A stretch of DNA of 64,000 bases from Xanthobacter agilis (GCF_021730435.1 NZ_JABWGX010000016.1:1-64000); one strand, 5' to 3'. Counted from the stretch's first letter, positions 8,953-19,710 are shown. Notes: generated by a model not told the origin, from the letters alone. A program made the numbers and translations.

Positions 8953-9584
8953 AGGCCTTTGCAGCCCAGGTTCGGGCCTGTTCAGGATCGGGGCGTCGCG
9001 GCGCGAGGAACCGCCATAATCCAATGGTCGGGCGGTTTGGCGCGGGCGTTTTACGCACGGCGCACGGACCCCATCACGGGCTGATCTCTTTGGCGTGGTT
9101 TGCTTGTCGTGGACGAGAGCGCGGTGCCGGCCGCCGCTGTCCACACGTCGGTCGTGCTGGGGAGCAGCCGGCGTTTCGCGGGGATGGCCTTTCGCATCGG
9201 TGACCTCCAATCCCTGCACCGGACCGCAGCTATCCTTGCGGTCCCCAGCATCAAGCTCAAGATGAACCGGCTCAGGCTGCGCCTGCGCGGCGGCGCGGGG
9301 AACTGCCATTTTCCTGAAATCGGCTCACCGGTGGGTCTGCCCGCCTGCGCCCGCCGCTATGTGCCCGGTGCAATGGGGCGGTGTCACTGCGCGTGGTTGG
9401 TGCCCCGCACCGGCGCATTCTGCCCCGCAGGTTCAAACGCACGCGTGCGCCATTGATAAAACAATAATCATCGGTTTGATAGAAAATAGGTTGACCGACC
9501 TTAGCTGCGGTGTAATCGTCGAGTTGCGCCATTCGCCAAGCCGCGCCGGGTGTCATGACCTGTGCGCGCTGGATTTCTGGAGGT
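8953..9584. other. Intergenic stretch between nifQ and the sulfate transporter operon
   Basis: No supportable gene was seen in these 632 bp; the open frames here have arginine/alanine-rich compositions typical of GC-rich non-coding DNA. The last ~130 bp (9450-9520) turn AT-rich and contain the candidate promoter listed separately. No clear intrinsic terminator for nifQ was found. No -24/-12 sigma-54 element was recognised, so the sulfate genes may not belong to the NifA regulon. Confidence 0.6.
9491..9518 (+). promoter_or_regulatory. Candidate sigma-70 promoter for the sulfate transporter operon
   Basis: TTGACC at 9491-9496 and TAATCG at 9513-9518 are separated by 16 bp, just downstream of an AT-rich tract (ATAAAACAATAATCATC around 9454-9470). 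It lies about 70 bp before the transporter start. CysB-type activation through the AT-rich tract is possible but unproven. Confidence 0.4.
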
Positions 9585-9587
9585 ATG

Positions 9588-10604
9588 ATGCTCGCTCGTC
9601 CGATGTCTTTCCGCGCGCGCCTTGCTGCGCTGGTTCTGGCGGTTGCGACGGCGACGCCGGCGCTCGCTGCTGAGACCACGCTGCTGAACGTCTCCTATGA
9701 TCCCACCCGTGAGCTCTATGCGGATGTGAACAAGGCGTTCACCACCGAGTGGCTGAAGAGTCATGCCGGCGACAGCCTCACCATTCGCCAGTCACACGGC
9801 GGGTCCGGTAAGCAGGCGCGGTCGGTCATCGATGGGCTGGAAGCGGACGTGGTGACCCTCGCCCTGGCCTATGACATCGATGCCATCGCCGAGCGCGGGC
9901 TTCTTGCCGCGGACTGGCAAAAGCGTTTGCCGGATAATTCGGCGCCCTACACCTCCACCATCGTGTTCCTGGTGCGCAAGGGCAATCCCAAGGGCATCAA
10001 GGACTGGGACGATCTCGTCAAGCCCGGCATCAAGGTGGTGACACCCAATCCGAAGACCTCCGGTGGCGCGCGCTGGAACTATCTCGGCGCCTGGGGCTAT
10101 GCCCTCAAGAAGTTTGGTGGCGACGAGGCGAAAGCCAAGGATTTCGTGCAGGCGCTCTACAAGAACGCGCCGGTGCTCGACACGGGCGCGCGCGGCGCGA
10201 CGGTCACTTTCGTGGAGCGCGGTATCGGCGACGTACTCATCGCCTGGGAGAACGAAGCCTATCTCTCGGTGAACGAGCTCGGTCCCGACAAGTTCGATAT
10301 CGTGACGCCGTCCGTCTCCATCCTGGCGGAGCCGCCGGTGGCCGTCGTGGATAAGGTGGTGGACAAGAAGGGCACCCGGCAGGTGGCCGAGGACTATCTG
10401 AAATTCCTCTACACCCCGGTGGGGCAGGATATCGCCGCCCGCAACTACTACCGCCCGCGCAATCCCGAGGTGGCGGCCAAATACAAGGACAAGTTCGCGC
10501 CGGTGGAGTTGTTCACGGTGGACGAGGTGTTCGGCGGCTGGCAGAAGGCGCAGAAGACCCACTTCTCTGACGGTGGGGTGTTCGATCAGATTACCGGGCG
10601 GTAA
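9588..10604 (+). CDS. sbp: Sulfate/thiosulfate ABC transporter periplasmic binding protein
   Basis: The 338-residue protein begins with a Sec signal peptide (hydrophobic [16 protein letters not shown], predicted cut after ALA). The mature part carries the sulfate-binding signature [20 protein letters not shown] and [18 protein letters not shown]. It captures sulfate or thiosulfate for the CysT/CysA importer encoded downstream. A GGAGGT at 9579-9584 sits just before two adjacent ATGs (9585, 9588); 9588 gives the better spacing. Sbp and CysP cannot be told apart by eye. Sulfur demand of nitrogenase clusters makes the nif linkage sensible but is not proof of co-regulation. Confidence 0.9.
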   Translation: MLARPMSFRARLAALVLAVATATPALAAETTLLNVSYDPTRELYADVNKAFTTEWLKSHAGDSLTIRQSHGGSGKQARSVIDGLEADVVTLALAYDIDAIAERGLLAADWQKRLPDNSAPYTSTIVFLVRKGNPKGIKDWDDLVKPGIKVVTPNPKTSGGARWNYLGAWGYALKKFGGDEAKAKDFVQALYKNAPVLDTGARGATVTFVERGIGDVLIAWENEAYLSVNELGPDKFDIVTPSVSILAEPPVAVVDKVVDKKGTRQVAEDYLKFLYTPVGQDIAARNYYRPRNPEVAAKYKDKFAPVELFTVDEVFGGWQKAQKTHFSDGGVFDQITGR

Positions 10605-10622
10605 CAATCTTCGCCGGGATCG

Positions 10623-10648
10623 CGGAGGCCACGCGCGAACGGCCTCCG
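10623..10648 (+). other. Intercistronic hairpin behind sbp
   Basis: CGGAGGCC (10623-10630) pairs perfectly with GGCCTCCG (10641-10648) around a 10-nt loop, 18 bp after the sbp stop. It is probably an mRNA-stabilising element that lets the binding protein be made in excess over the permease; inferred. Confidence 0.55.
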
Positions 10649-10690
10649 GCCTCCGAGGGGGGTGACGAAGGGCGCGGGTGGGTCCAAGGC

Positions 10691-10729
10691 CGCGGGGTGC
10701 TATGGATGCCCCGCGACCTGTTCTTTTTT
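10691..10729 (+). terminator. Terminator/attenuator-like hairpin with T-tract between sbp and cysT
   Basis: CGCGGGG (10691-10697) pairs with CCCCGCG (10709-10715) around an 11-nt loop, followed by a T-rich tract (TTCTTTTTT, 10721-10729). It lies 23 bp before the cysT start. As cysT has no separate recognisable promoter, partial termination with read-through is the likely effect. Confidence 0.5.
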
Positions 10730-10751
10730 CGCCAGCAGTGAAAAGCTAGTC

Positions 10752-11606
10752 ATGTCGAACCTTGCGCTTCCCCTTGCTCGCCGGCGTCCGAAAAGCGTTC
10801 TTCCGGGCTTTGGGCTCACTCTTGGCCTGACCCTGACCTGGCTGAGCCTCATCGTGCTGCTGCCGATGGTCGGCCTGTTCGCAAAGACCTCCGAGCTCAC
10901 TTTCTCCCGTTTCCTCGCGATCGTGACCGCCGAGCGGACCGTTCATGCCCTGCAGGTGTCGTTCGGCCTGTCGCTGGCGGCCGCGGCAGTGAACGCGGTG
11001 CTGGGGCTGATCGTGGTGTGGGTGCTGGTGCGCTATGAGTTTCCCTTCCGCCGAGTGGTGGACGCCATCGTCGACATCCCGTTCGCGCTGCCCACCGCGG
11101 TGGCCGGCATCGCCTTGACGGCGATCTATGCCGAGAACGGCTGGGTGGGGTCGTTGCTGGCGCCGCTCGGCATCCAAGTGGCTTTCACGCCACTCGGCAT
11201 CATGGTGGCGCTGGTGTTCATCGGCCTTCCATTTGTGGTGCGCACGGTGCAGCCGGTGCTCGCCGATCTGAACCAGGAGCTGGAGGAAGCCTCGGCGAGC
11301 CTCGGCGCCTCGCGCTGGCAAACCCTGTGGCGGGTGGTGCTGCCGTCCATCGGGCCGTCGCTCGTCACCGGGTTCGCGCTCGCCTTTGCCCGTGGCGTGG
11401 GCGAATACGGCTCGGTGATCTTCATCGCCGGCAATCTGCCGGGGGTGTCGGAGATCGCGCCGCTGCTGATCGTCATTCGCCTGGAGGAGTTCCGCTATGC
11501 GGATGCGACCGCCATCGCGGTGGTGATGCTGCTGGCCTCGTTCGCGCTTCTGGCCATCATCAACGGCTTGCAGCGTTGGAGCGAGCGGCGCGGGAGGGCG
11601 GGGTGA
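10752..11606 (+). CDS. cysT: Sulfate ABC transporter permease CysT (CysU)
   Basis: The 284-residue membrane protein has about six hydrophobic segments. The binding-protein-dependent permease EAA-type loop is at ELEEASASLGASRWQTLW (about residues 176-193), followed by FARGVGEYGSVIFIAGNLPG, a CysT hallmark. It forms the transmembrane channel for sulfate. The ATG at 10752 gives the usual short cytoplasmic N terminus; extension upstream would read through the hairpin. Its TGA overlaps a GTG that opens a short coupled frame before cysA. The normal CysW partner is not encoded here, so the channel is either a CysT homodimer or uses a CysW encoded elsewhere. Confidence 0.92.
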   Translation: MSNLALPLARRRPKSVLPGFGLTLGLTLTWLSLIVLLPMVGLFAKTSELTFSRFLAIVTAERTVHALQVSFGLSLAAAAVNAVLGLIVVWVLVRYEFPFRRVVDAIVDIPFALPTAVAGIALTAIYAENGWVGSLLAPLGIQVAFTPLGIMVALVFIGLPFVVRTVQPVLADLNQELEEASASLGASRWQTLWRVVLPSIGPSLVTGFALAFARGVGEYGSVIFIAGNLPGVSEIAPLLIVIRLEEFRYADATAIAVVMLLASFALLAIINGLQRWSERRGRAG

Positions 11607-11775
11607 GCGCGGTCCGAGCGGCCGCCTTAGCGCCGGCCCGGCTGCGCCGCTCGGGCGCGGTGCCCGCGCGCCTTGAAATCCGCTACAACACTCATCAGGC
11701 CGTTGCCGTCCGCGTATGCCCTGGCGCAGCGCGCGGCGTGGCGCGCGTCGCAGGCCGTCTTGCAGGAACCCGTCC

Positions 11776-11779
<4 letters not shown>
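11603..11779 (+). pseudogene. Possible internally deleted cysW relic (58-codon coupled frame)
   Basis: A GTG at 11603 overlaps the cysT stop and its TGA at 11777-11779 overlaps the cysA ATG, so this small frame is coupled on both sides exactly where cysW normally sits. The translation contains [13 protein letters not shown], which resembles the C-terminal I-E-x-x-YN-x-x-x region of CysW. After that the frame loses resemblance, while the +1 frame reads AYALAQRA. A deletion joining the first ~20 codons of cysW to its tail would produce this. The resemblance is short and judged by eye, so a chance spacer remains possible. Confidence 0.35.
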
Positions 11780-12825
<1,046 letters not shown>

Positions 12826-12840
12826 TACCAAAGGCGGCCT

Positions 12841-12926
12841 GTGAGCTTGACTCACGGGGCTTTGGTCAAGCCCGCGCGGCGCCTGAGCGAACCCACTTGG
12901 CGCCGGTCAAAGACCGGGGCCGATGG
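12841..12926 (+). repeat. Dispersed intergenic repeat, copy 1
   Basis: A stretch starting 15 bp after the cysA stop closely matches 40833-40928. Shared blocks are CTTTGGTCAAGCC, a GAGCG-ACCCAC block and the 24-bp end block 12903-12926, which matches 40905-40928 at 21 of 24 positions. The end block can fold (CCGG-TCAAAGA-CCGG). No coding function is evident. Confidence 0.6.
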
Positions 12927-12954
12927 TATGAGTGGCGCCGGTCGGGACGTTGAA

Positions 12955-12994
12955 GGCCGCCCAGGTGTCGGTCCAGGTGCCGGGCGGCCTTTTT
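12955..12994 (+). terminator. Rho-independent terminator downstream of cysA
   Basis: GGCCGCCC (12955-12962) pairs with GGGCGGCC (12982-12989) and is followed directly by TTTTT (12990-12994). It ends the sulfate operon and separates it from the convergent aldo/keto reductase gene. Confidence 0.75.
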
Positions 12995-13004
12995 GCGTTC
13001 GGGC

Positions 13005-14060
13005 TCAGGGCGCCGGGTTGCCATGGAGCTGGAAGATGGCGTTCACCTTGGCCTCGATCTCTGGCGTCAGGGTCACGCTGAGGGTCGCCAGCGTCTCCTG
13101 AAGCTGGGCGATGGAGGTGGCGCCGATGATGTTGGAGGTCACGAATGGCCGGCTGGTGACCCAGGCTTGCGCCAGAGCCACCGGGGACAGGCCCACCTCG
13201 GCGGCGAGCGCCAGATAGGCCGTGATGGCCGCGTCCGTGCCCGGCTTTTCATAGCGCTGGCCACGGTTGAACAGGGTGGAACGGGCGCCGGCGGGTCGGG
13301 CGCCGCCGAGATATTTGCCGGTGAGATAGCCCTGCGCCAGAGGGGAATAGGCCAGCAGGCCCACCCCGTCGCGGGCGGCGAACTCCGCGAGCGCCTCTTC
13401 ATAGGTGCGGTTGAGAAGGTTGTAGGCATTCTGCACCGACACCACGCGCGGGCCGATGCCCTTGCCGGCGGCGGCGAGGAAGCGCTGAAGGCCCCAGGCG
13501 GTCTCGTTGGACAGGCCGATGTGGCGCACCTTGCCCGCGGTCACGAGATCGGCGAGGGCGCCGAGGGTGTCCTCGATGGGAACCTCCGGGCTCTCATTGC
13601 TGCCGCGCGCCGGCACGGACGCGGGATTGCCGAACAAGGGCACCGCCCGGTCCGGCCAATGGAGCTGGTAGAGGTCCACATAATCGGTCTGGAGCCGGCG
13701 CAGGGAACCCTCAATGGCCTCTTGGATGTTGCGGGCGTCAAGGCGCGGGTTCGCGCCATCGGCGCGCAGCCAGTTCTGGGTCGAGCGGCCGGCGACCTTG
13801 GTGGCGAGAATCACCTTGTCGCGGCTGCCGCGCGCCTTGAGCCATGTGCCGATGATGCGCTCCGTGGAACCCTGGGTTTCGGGCCGGGGCGGGATGGAAT
13901 AGATCTCGGCGGTGTCGATGAAATTGATGCCGTGGTCGAGGGCGAGGTCGAGCTGGGCATGGCCCTCGGCTTCCGTGTTCTGCTGTCCGAACGTCATGGT
14001 GCCGAGGCAGATGGACGACACGGCAAGGCCGCTGTCTCCAAGGGGGCGATACTCGAGCAT
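13005..14060 (-). CDS. Aldo/keto reductase, Tas-like
   Basis: The 351-residue protein is an NAD(P)H-dependent aldo/keto reductase of the Tas/YajO type. The catalytic tetrad is visible as Asp and Tyr in DTAEIYSIPPR, Lys in LATKVAG and His in YQLHWPD. The cofactor end is marked by GATSIAQLQE. E. coli Tas is the closest family I recognise; the substrate is unknown. The ATG at 14060 begins the conserved MLEYRPLGDSGLAVS; an in-frame upstream ATG would add an arginine-rich, unlikely leader. It is a single-gene unit, convergent with the sulfate operon. Confidence 0.88.
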   Translation of the reverse strand: MLEYRPLGDSGLAVSSICLGTMTFGQQNTEAEGHAQLDLALDHGINFIDTAEIYSIPPRPETQGSTERIIGTWLKARGSRDKVILATKVAGRSTQNWLRADGANPRLDARNIQEAIEGSLRRLQTDYVDLYQLHWPDRAVPLFGNPASVPARGSNESPEVPIEDTLGALADLVTAGKVRHIGLSNETAWGLQRFLAAAGKGIGPRVVSVQNAYNLLNRTYEEALAEFAARDGVGLLAYSPLAQGYLTGKYLGGARPAGARSTLFNRGQRYEKPGTDAAITAYLALAAEVGLSPVALAQAWVTSRPFVTSNIIGATSIAQLQETLATLSVTLTPEIEAKVNAIFQLHGNPAP

Positions 14061-14457
14061 GGGGGCTCCGCTGAGCAGGGATCGGGTCGGGGGCTGGCGC
14101 GGAGCACACGGCGCGTTGCGCCGATGGCCGGTGCCGGGAGGCGCCATCCCTACAGCCTAGCATGGGTCGGCGGGGGTCTTTCAATGCCATTCGCCGATGA
14201 CCCAGCGTCCGGCGTGCGGCGATGCATGGAGGCGCGGCGGTGTTATGCGTCGGGTGCAGGGCCGCCGTGCGACACGCCAGAGCCGCTAGCCAAGGGGGGC
14301 GCAATAATCTATCAGGCGAGACGGCTATCCACCGCGTGAGTGCCTCCGTGGCCATCTCCGCGCGACCGAAAATTGCCGAACCCTCTCTGTCACGGACGAC
14401 GCCCGGCGGTGCCTGAGCCCTCCGGACGTGGCAGGCCGCGTTTTGGAACACGAAGAT
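14061..14457. other. Divergent intergenic region upstream of the aldo/keto reductase and MHS transporter
   Basis: Nearly 400 bp without a supportable gene. It must hold the promoters of both divergent genes, but no convincing -35/-10 pair, palindrome or terminator was recognised. Confidence 0.5.
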
Positions 14458-15822
14458 ATGTCATCGACAGCAACGACAGCTCCCCTCGCGGACGAGACCG
14501 CGCCCGCCCTCGTCAATCCGCGCTATCGCGTGATTCTCGCGAGTCTTGTGGGCACCACCATCGAGTTTTACGATTTCTACGTCTACGCCACGGCGGCGGT
14601 GCTGGTGTTCCCGCACCTGTTCTTTCCGGCCGGCAATGACACCGTGGCGCTGCTCGCCTCGTTCGCGGTGTTCGGCGCGGCCATGGTGGCGCGGCCTCTG
14701 GGCGCGGTGTTCTTCGGCCATCTGGGCGACAAGCGGGGCCGCAAGATCACGCTGGTGGGGGCGCTGCTCACCATGGGCATCGCCACCTTCCTCATCGGCG
14801 CCTTGCCCACCTTCCCCCTGGTGGGCTGGTTTGCCCCCGCCTTGCTGGTGATCCTGCGCCTCGCCCAGGGTTTCGCGCTGGGGGGCGAGTGGAGCGGCGC
14901 GGCGCTGGTCGCCACCGAGAACGCGCCGGAGGGCAAGCGCGCCCTTTACGGTACCTTCCCGCAGCTCGGCGCGCCGATCGGCTTCATCATCGCCAACGGC
15001 CTGTTCCTGGTGATCGCGGCGGTGATGCCCTCGTCCGATCCCTCGCGTCCCTCCGACGCCTTCCTGAACTGGGGCTGGCGCATTCCGTTCCTGTTCTCGG
15101 CGGTGATGGTGATCGTGGGCCTGTGGGTGCGGCTCAACCTGGTGGAGAGCCCGGCCTTCGCCAATACCGTGAAGGACGGCCGCATCGAGAAGGTGCCGCT
15201 GGTGGCGGCCTGCAAGACCTATTGGCGCGAGCTGATCCTCGGCACCTTCTACATGCTCGCCACTTATGTGCTGTTCTATCTGATGACCACCTTCTCCCTG
15301 AGCTACGGCCGCGCCACCACCACCGCCGCGCTGCCGGGCCTGGGCTACGACTACCGCACCTTCGTGCTGATGATGATCGCGGGCGTGGTGTTCTTCGGCA
15401 TCTTCACCCTGGTGTCCGGCCCCTGGGCCGACCGCTGGGGGCGCCGCCGCACGCTGATCTGGATCACGCTGGCCATCGCCGTGTTCGGCCTCGTGTGGGT
15501 GCCCATGCTCGCCGCCGGCTTCGTGGGGGTGATGGCCTGGCTGGTGCTCGGCTTCTCGCTGATGGGGCTCACCTTCGGCCCCATGGGCGCGCTGCTGCCG
15601 GAACTGTTCCCGGCCAATGTGCGCTATACGGGCTCGGGCATTTCCTACAATGTGTCGTCCATCCTCGGTGCGGCGGTGGCGCCGTTCATCGCGGTGGCGC
15701 TGTGGAGCTATGGCGGCGGCAGCCCGTTCTGGGTGGGCATCTACCTCACCGCGATGGCGGTGCTGACCCTGATTGCCCTGCTGCTCGGCAAGGAGACGCG
15801 GGACATCGACATCCACGCCTGA
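14458..15822 (+). CDS. MHS-family metabolite:proton symporter (MFS)
   Basis: The 454-residue protein has about 12 membrane segments and the MHS-family marks: TTIEFYDFYVYATAAVLVF near the N terminus, GHLGDKRGRK in the first cytoplasmic loop and RLAQGFALGGEWSGAALV. Relatives such as ShiA, KgtP and ProP import organic acids or osmolytes with protons. Substrate cannot be read from sequence. The start at 14458 leaves a short polar N terminus (MSSTATTAPLADET). It is followed by a strong terminator and is not obviously part of an operon. Confidence 0.88.
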   Translation: MSSTATTAPLADETAPALVNPRYRVILASLVGTTIEFYDFYVYATAAVLVFPHLFFPAGNDTVALLASFAVFGAAMVARPLGAVFFGHLGDKRGRKITLVGALLTMGIATFLIGALPTFPLVGWFAPALLVILRLAQGFALGGEWSGAALVATENAPEGKRALYGTFPQLGAPIGFIIANGLFLVIAAVMPSSDPSRPSDAFLNWGWRIPFLFSAVMVIVGLWVRLNLVESPAFANTVKDGRIEKVPLVAACKTYWRELILGTFYMLATYVLFYLMTTFSLSYGRATTTAALPGLGYDYRTFVLMMIAGVVFFGIFTLVSGPWADRWGRRRTLIWITLAIAVFGLVWVPMLAAGFVGVMAWLVLGFSLMGLTFGPMGALLPELFPANVRYTGSGISYNVSSILGAAVAPFIAVALWSYGGGSPFWVGIYLTAMAVLTLIALLLGKETRDIDIHA

Positions 15823-15849
15823 GGCGGGGATCTCAGCTTCGGGTGGTTC

Positions 15850-15875
15850 CGGGCGGCCGAAGGGCCGCCCGTTTT
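15850..15875 (+). terminator. Rho-independent terminator downstream of the MHS transporter
   Basis: CGGGCGGCC (15850-15858) pairs perfectly with GGCCGCCCG (15863-15871) across a GAAG loop, followed by TTTT (15872-15875). It lies between the converging MHS transporter and dctA genes; the T-run is on the plus strand. Confidence 0.8.
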
Positions 15876-15901
15876 GCTTGGGGACCTGGAGCCCCTCGGT
15901 G

Positions 15902-17173
15902 TCAGGCGTCCGGATCGGGGGCCTTGCCGTCGAGCGCGGCCCGCAGCTTCGGCAGGTCGAGCTGGCCTTCCCAGCGGGCGATGACCAGAGTGGCCACGGC
16001 GTTGCCGATGAAATTGGTGAGCGAGCGGCACTCGGCCATGAAGCGGTCGATGCCGAGCAGCAGCGCGATGCCGGCGAGCGGAATGCCCGGCACCACCTGG
16101 AGCGTCGCCGCCAGGGTGATGAAGCCGCCGCCCGCCACCGCGCCCGCCCCCTTGGAGGTCAGCATGGCGACGCCGAGGATGAGCAATTCATGTTCCAGGG
16201 TGATCGGCGTGTTCGTGGCCTGGGCGATGAACAAGGTGGCGAGCGTCATGTAGATGTTGGTGCCGTCCAGGTTGAAGGAATATCCGGTGGGCACCACGAG
16301 GCCGACGATGGATTTCGGCGCGCCGGCGGCCTCCAGCTTGCGCATCAGCGCCGGCAGGGCGCTCTCCGAGCTCGAGGTGCCGAGCACGATCAAAAGCTCT
16401 TCGCGGATGTAGCGCAGCAGCTTGAAGATGTTGAAGCCGATGACCTTGGCGATGAGGCCCAGCACCACGCCGACGAACAGGAAGGCGGTGAGGTAGAAGG
16501 TGAGGATCAGCTCCACCAGGTTGCCGATGGATTTCAGGCCGTACGCGCCCACCGTAAAGGCCATCGCGCCGAACGCCCCGATGGGCGCCGCGCGCATGAC
16601 GAGGGCGACGATGCCGAACACCAGCCGCTCCACCTGCTGCACCGCCTTCAGGATGCCCTCGCCCTGGGGTCCCATCGCATTGAGGGCGAATCCCGCCAGC
16701 ACCGACACCAGCAGCACCTGCAGGATCTCGCCGCTGGTCAGTGCGCTGACCAGGGTTTCCGGGATGATGCGCAGGAAGAATTCGCTCACCGAGGAATGGG
16801 CGGCCTGGGTGGCGAAGCCGCTCACCGCCTTGGCGTCGAGGGTCGCGGGGTCGATGTTGAAGCCGTCGCCGGGCCGGAGCGTGCGGCCGACGATGAGGCC
16901 GATGACCAGCGCAAAGGTCGAGACCACCTCGAAATAGAGCAGCGCCTTGCCGCCCACCAGGCCGACCCGCTTCACGTTCCCCATGGAGGAGATGCCCACC
17001 ACCACGGTGCAGAACACCACCGGGGCGATGATCATCTTCACCAGCTTGATGAAGCCGTCACCGAGCGGCTTCATGGCCTCGCCGAGATGGGGGAAGGCGA
17101 CGCCCAGCACGACCCCGACCGCCACCGCAAACAGCACCTGGATGTAAAGGACTTTGTAGAATGGCCGCCGCAT
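15902..17173 (-). CDS. dctA: C4-dicarboxylate:proton/sodium symporter DctA
   Basis: The 423-residue protein is a DAACS-family symporter. Diagnostic stretches are [19 protein letters not shown] (about residues 47-65), the serine-rich [18 protein letters not shown] and [16 protein letters not shown], which form the substrate site. DctA imports succinate, fumarate and malate, the main carbon fed to many diazotrophs. The neighbouring dctB/dctD sensor-regulator pair is not adjacent here. The initial [17 protein letters not shown] supports the start. Confidence 0.93.
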   Translation of the reverse strand: MRRPFYKVLYIQVLFAVAVGVVLGVAFPHLGEAMKPLGDGFIKLVKMIIAPVVFCTVVVGISSMGNVKRVGLVGGKALLYFEVVSTFALVIGLIVGRTLRPGDGFNIDPATLDAKAVSGFATQAAHSSVSEFFLRIIPETLVSALTSGEILQVLLVSVLAGFALNAMGPQGEGILKAVQQVERLVFGIVALVMRAAPIGAFGAMAFTVGAYGLKSIGNLVELILTFYLTAFLFVGVVLGLIAKVIGFNIFKLLRYIREELLIVLGTSSSESALPALMRKLEAAGAPKSIVGLVVPTGYSFNLDGTNIYMTLATLFIAQATNTPITLEHELLILGVAMLTSKGAGAVAGGGFITLAATLQVVPGIPLAGIALLLGIDRFMAECRSLTNFIGNAVATLVIARWEGQLDLPKLRAALDGKAPDPDA

Positions 17174-17306
17174 GGCTCCCCCCGTCGCGCGGCGTCGATG
17201 CGCGCGCCGGTGCCTTGTATAGCGTGTCGCCGCCGGAGTGGGGACGTTGTCGCGCGTTCACCGGCCGGGAGCACGGACCCGCGCGGGGCGGGCCCGTGAC
17301 GAGGGG

Positions 17307-19529
17307 TCAGAACTTCACCGTGACCCGCGTGTTGATGGAGCGGCCCATGCCCGCCACCGGATAGCCCCAGGCGGTGGAGCTGCCCATCATGGAGGGTACC
17401 TGGTAGTTCACGAGGTTCGCGCCGCCCAGCGGCAGGTCGTATTCGGTGTCGAAGATGTTCTCGATGCCGAAATCCACCCGCACCATCTGCCATTCATAGG
17501 CGGTCCGGAAGTTGAGGAGCGCATAGGAGCTGGTTTCCAACTCGTTGCGCACCTGGTTCACCAGCACCTTGGAGCCCACGAGCTGCAATTCCAGGCTGGT
17601 GGTCCAGTTGCCGAGGGTGTTGTCCACCGCCAGCGTGCTGTTGACCGGCATCATGTGGTAGAGGTTCACGCCGTCGGTGCGCTGGCCCTGCACGAAGTTC
17701 AGGCTGCCGCGGAAGGTGCCCTGGCCATAGGTGTCGCTGTTCCACAGGGCCAGCTTGCCGTCGATATTGACGCCGTAAAGCCACGCATCGTGGTTGGCGA
17801 ATTGCAGGTAGACGAAGTTGTCGGTGGTGATGAGGTTGCTGGGCAGATTGCTCAGGCAGCCGGCGAGGGTGCAGCGGTCGGCGTCGATATAGTTCACCAC
17901 ATAGCTGTAATAGGGCGAAACCTTAAGCTGCCACACCTGCTGCGCCGGATCGTGCCAGGTGGCGGTGAAGGAGGCCGTGTGGGCAGCTTCCGGCTCCAGG
18001 TCCAGATTGCCCACATAGCCGTTGCCGTCGCCGTACCAGCCGATCATCTTCATGGCCATGGCGCTGGTGGACCACGCATAGCGCTCGTAGAGGTTGGGCG
18101 AGCGGGTCTTGCGGGCGAGGCCCAGCTCGTAAAGGCTGGCGGCGTCCGGCTCGTAGCGCAGGCTGACGGTGCCGTCGAAATTGATGTCGGTTCGGGCGTG
18201 GCTCTGGGCGTTGAACAATGCGGCGTCGAGGCCGTACATCATCTCATTGTAGCCCTGCACGTCACCGGTGTTCATCCACACGATGTCGTTGCGCAGGCCG
18301 ATGACCGTGGTCCATTTGTCGGTCAGCTCCTTCTCCCACTCGGCATAGGTGCCGACCCGCAGGCGCTGGCCGTTGTTGATGTTCTCGAAGGTGTCCGGGC
18401 CCATCATCATGGAGCCGTCCACCGGCGGCCACCAATCGTCGAGATTGTTATAGAACACCTCGTTGCCGATCCGCATCAGCGTGTCGGGGCTGAGGCCCAC
18501 GGTCGCCTTCACCGTATAGCCGAGGTCGGTGGAGCGGGTGTCCATCGGCATGTCGCCGTCCTTGTCGGGCGCGATGAAGCCCATGGTGTGGCGGACGCGG
18601 TTGAAGAAGGTGGTGGCTTCCAGCTTGCCCCAGTCGAACATCCCCTCGTAACGGCCGTTCACGAAGATGCTCTTGTTCTCCACCATGTCCATGTATTGGT
18701 TGACGAAGCCCTCGGAGGGGATGAACTGCCCGCCCACCTGTAGGGTGAAGATGTTGTCCGCCAGCTTTTTCGAGATCGAGAGCGCATGGTTCTGCGTCTC
18801 GTACATGGTGGACTTGATGGTGGTGCCATTGCCGGACGTGTAGTCGCTGGCCCGTGCCCAGCCGCCGGTATAGGTCACGCTGGTGTCGGCGTTGGAGACG
18901 GTGGCGTTGGCGTCCACGCCGTAGGCATTGCCGTTGGAGCGGTAGAAGCCCGAGACGCTGCCCGACACCTGGAGCTGATTCCCGGGCGTGAAACGGGCGG
19001 GGGCGACGGTGACATCGACTTTGGCGCCCGTATAGTCGCCGCCGACGCTCACCGGCGCGGTGCCATAATAGACCTTCGTGGTCGAGATCATCGCCGGGTT
19101 CACGAACGACATGGGCGGGTTCATCTCGTTCGGACAGGCGGGGCTGAAGATCATGCCGTTGATGGCCACCTGCACCCGGTCGGCGCCCATGCCGTTCACC
19201 GCCGGCAGGCTGGAGACGCCGCCCGCGCCCCAGGCCGCGCCGCCGGGAATGCCGCCGATGAGAGCTCCCGAATCGCTGGTGAAGAGGGTCGCGGCGGCGG
19301 CCTCGGCGCCGGAGATGGTGGCGGTGTCGGGGGTGAGGGCGGTGCCTTCGCCTCCGGTCTGGCCGCCGGCGTCGGTCGCCGGAGGACGCACCACCACCGT
19401 GGGCAGGATCGAGGCCGGCGCGGTCTGCGCGGCCGCCGGCGGCGCGAGCAGCGGGCCGAGCACCGCGAGCGAGGGACACAGGAGGGCCGTGGACAGGCGC
19501 AGTGCGCGCGCCGAGGGGAGGGATCTCAT
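17307..19529 (-). CDS. TonB-dependent outer-membrane receptor, OprC/NosA-like (copper)
   Basis: The 740-residue precursor has a signal peptide (ending near PPAAAQ), a TonB-box-like TVVVRPP (44-50), a plug domain and a beta-barrel ending in aromatic F. The plug contains C132-PNE-M136 followed by further Met residues (NPPMSFVNPAM). This CxxxM arrangement is the copper-binding motif described for Pseudomonas OprC. The adjacent DUF2946 and PCuAC genes also point to copper. The start at 19529 gives a proper signal peptide; the in-frame upstream ATG would add 32 arginine-rich residues. Role: energised uptake of copper across the outer membrane (inferred). Confidence 0.88.
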   Translation of the reverse strand: MRSLPSARALRLSTALLCPSLAVLGPLLAPPAAAQTAPASILPTVVVRPPATDAGGQTGGEGTALTPDTATISGAEAAAATLFTSDSGALIGGIPGGAAWGAGGVSSLPAVNGMGADRVQVAINGMIFSPACPNEMNPPMSFVNPAMISTTKVYYGTAPVSVGGDYTGAKVDVTVAPARFTPGNQLQVSGSVSGFYRSNGNAYGVDANATVSNADTSVTYTGGWARASDYTSGNGTTIKSTMYETQNHALSISKKLADNIFTLQVGGQFIPSEGFVNQYMDMVENKSIFVNGRYEGMFDWGKLEATTFFNRVRHTMGFIAPDKDGDMPMDTRSTDLGYTVKATVGLSPDTLMRIGNEVFYNNLDDWWPPVDGSMMMGPDTFENINNGQRLRVGTYAEWEKELTDKWTTVIGLRNDIVWMNTGDVQGYNEMMYGLDAALFNAQSHARTDINFDGTVSLRYEPDAASLYELGLARKTRSPNLYERYAWSTSAMAMKMIGWYGDGNGYVGNLDLEPEAAHTASFTATWHDPAQQVWQLKVSPYYSYVVNYIDADRCTLAGCLSNLPSNLITTDNFVYLQFANHDAWLYGVNIDGKLALWNSDTYGQGTFRGSLNFVQGQRTDGVNLYHMMPVNSTLAVDNTLGNWTTSLELQLVGSKVLVNQVRNELETSSYALLNFRTAYEWQMVRVDFGIENIFDTEYDLPLGGANLVNYQVPSMMGSSTAWGYPVAGMGRSINTRVTVKF

Positions 19530-19710
19530 GGGGTTTCCACCAGACTTTTGCCATTGCGGGCGGCGTGCGCGACGACCATGCGCACCGGGGCGTCGGCCGG
19601 GAGCCAAGCTCCGCGCAGACGTCACCCGGTTCCGCGCGTGGCGGCCGAGGCGCGCCCGTCAGGATCAGGAAAAGGGAATTGACGAGCCCACGCCGGTGGC
19701 GGGGCAAGGA

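Noticed and set aside
8953-9584. Possible small genes between nifQ and the sulfate transporter
   Set aside because: Frames on both strands are Arg/Pro/Ala-rich, without ribosome-binding sites or recognisable domains.
12841-12930. Short peptides encoded by the two repeat copies (M-x-L-x-HG-x-LVKPAR...)
   Set aside because: The similarity of the peptides follows from the DNA repeat, no ribosome-binding site is present and indels between blocks break the frame.
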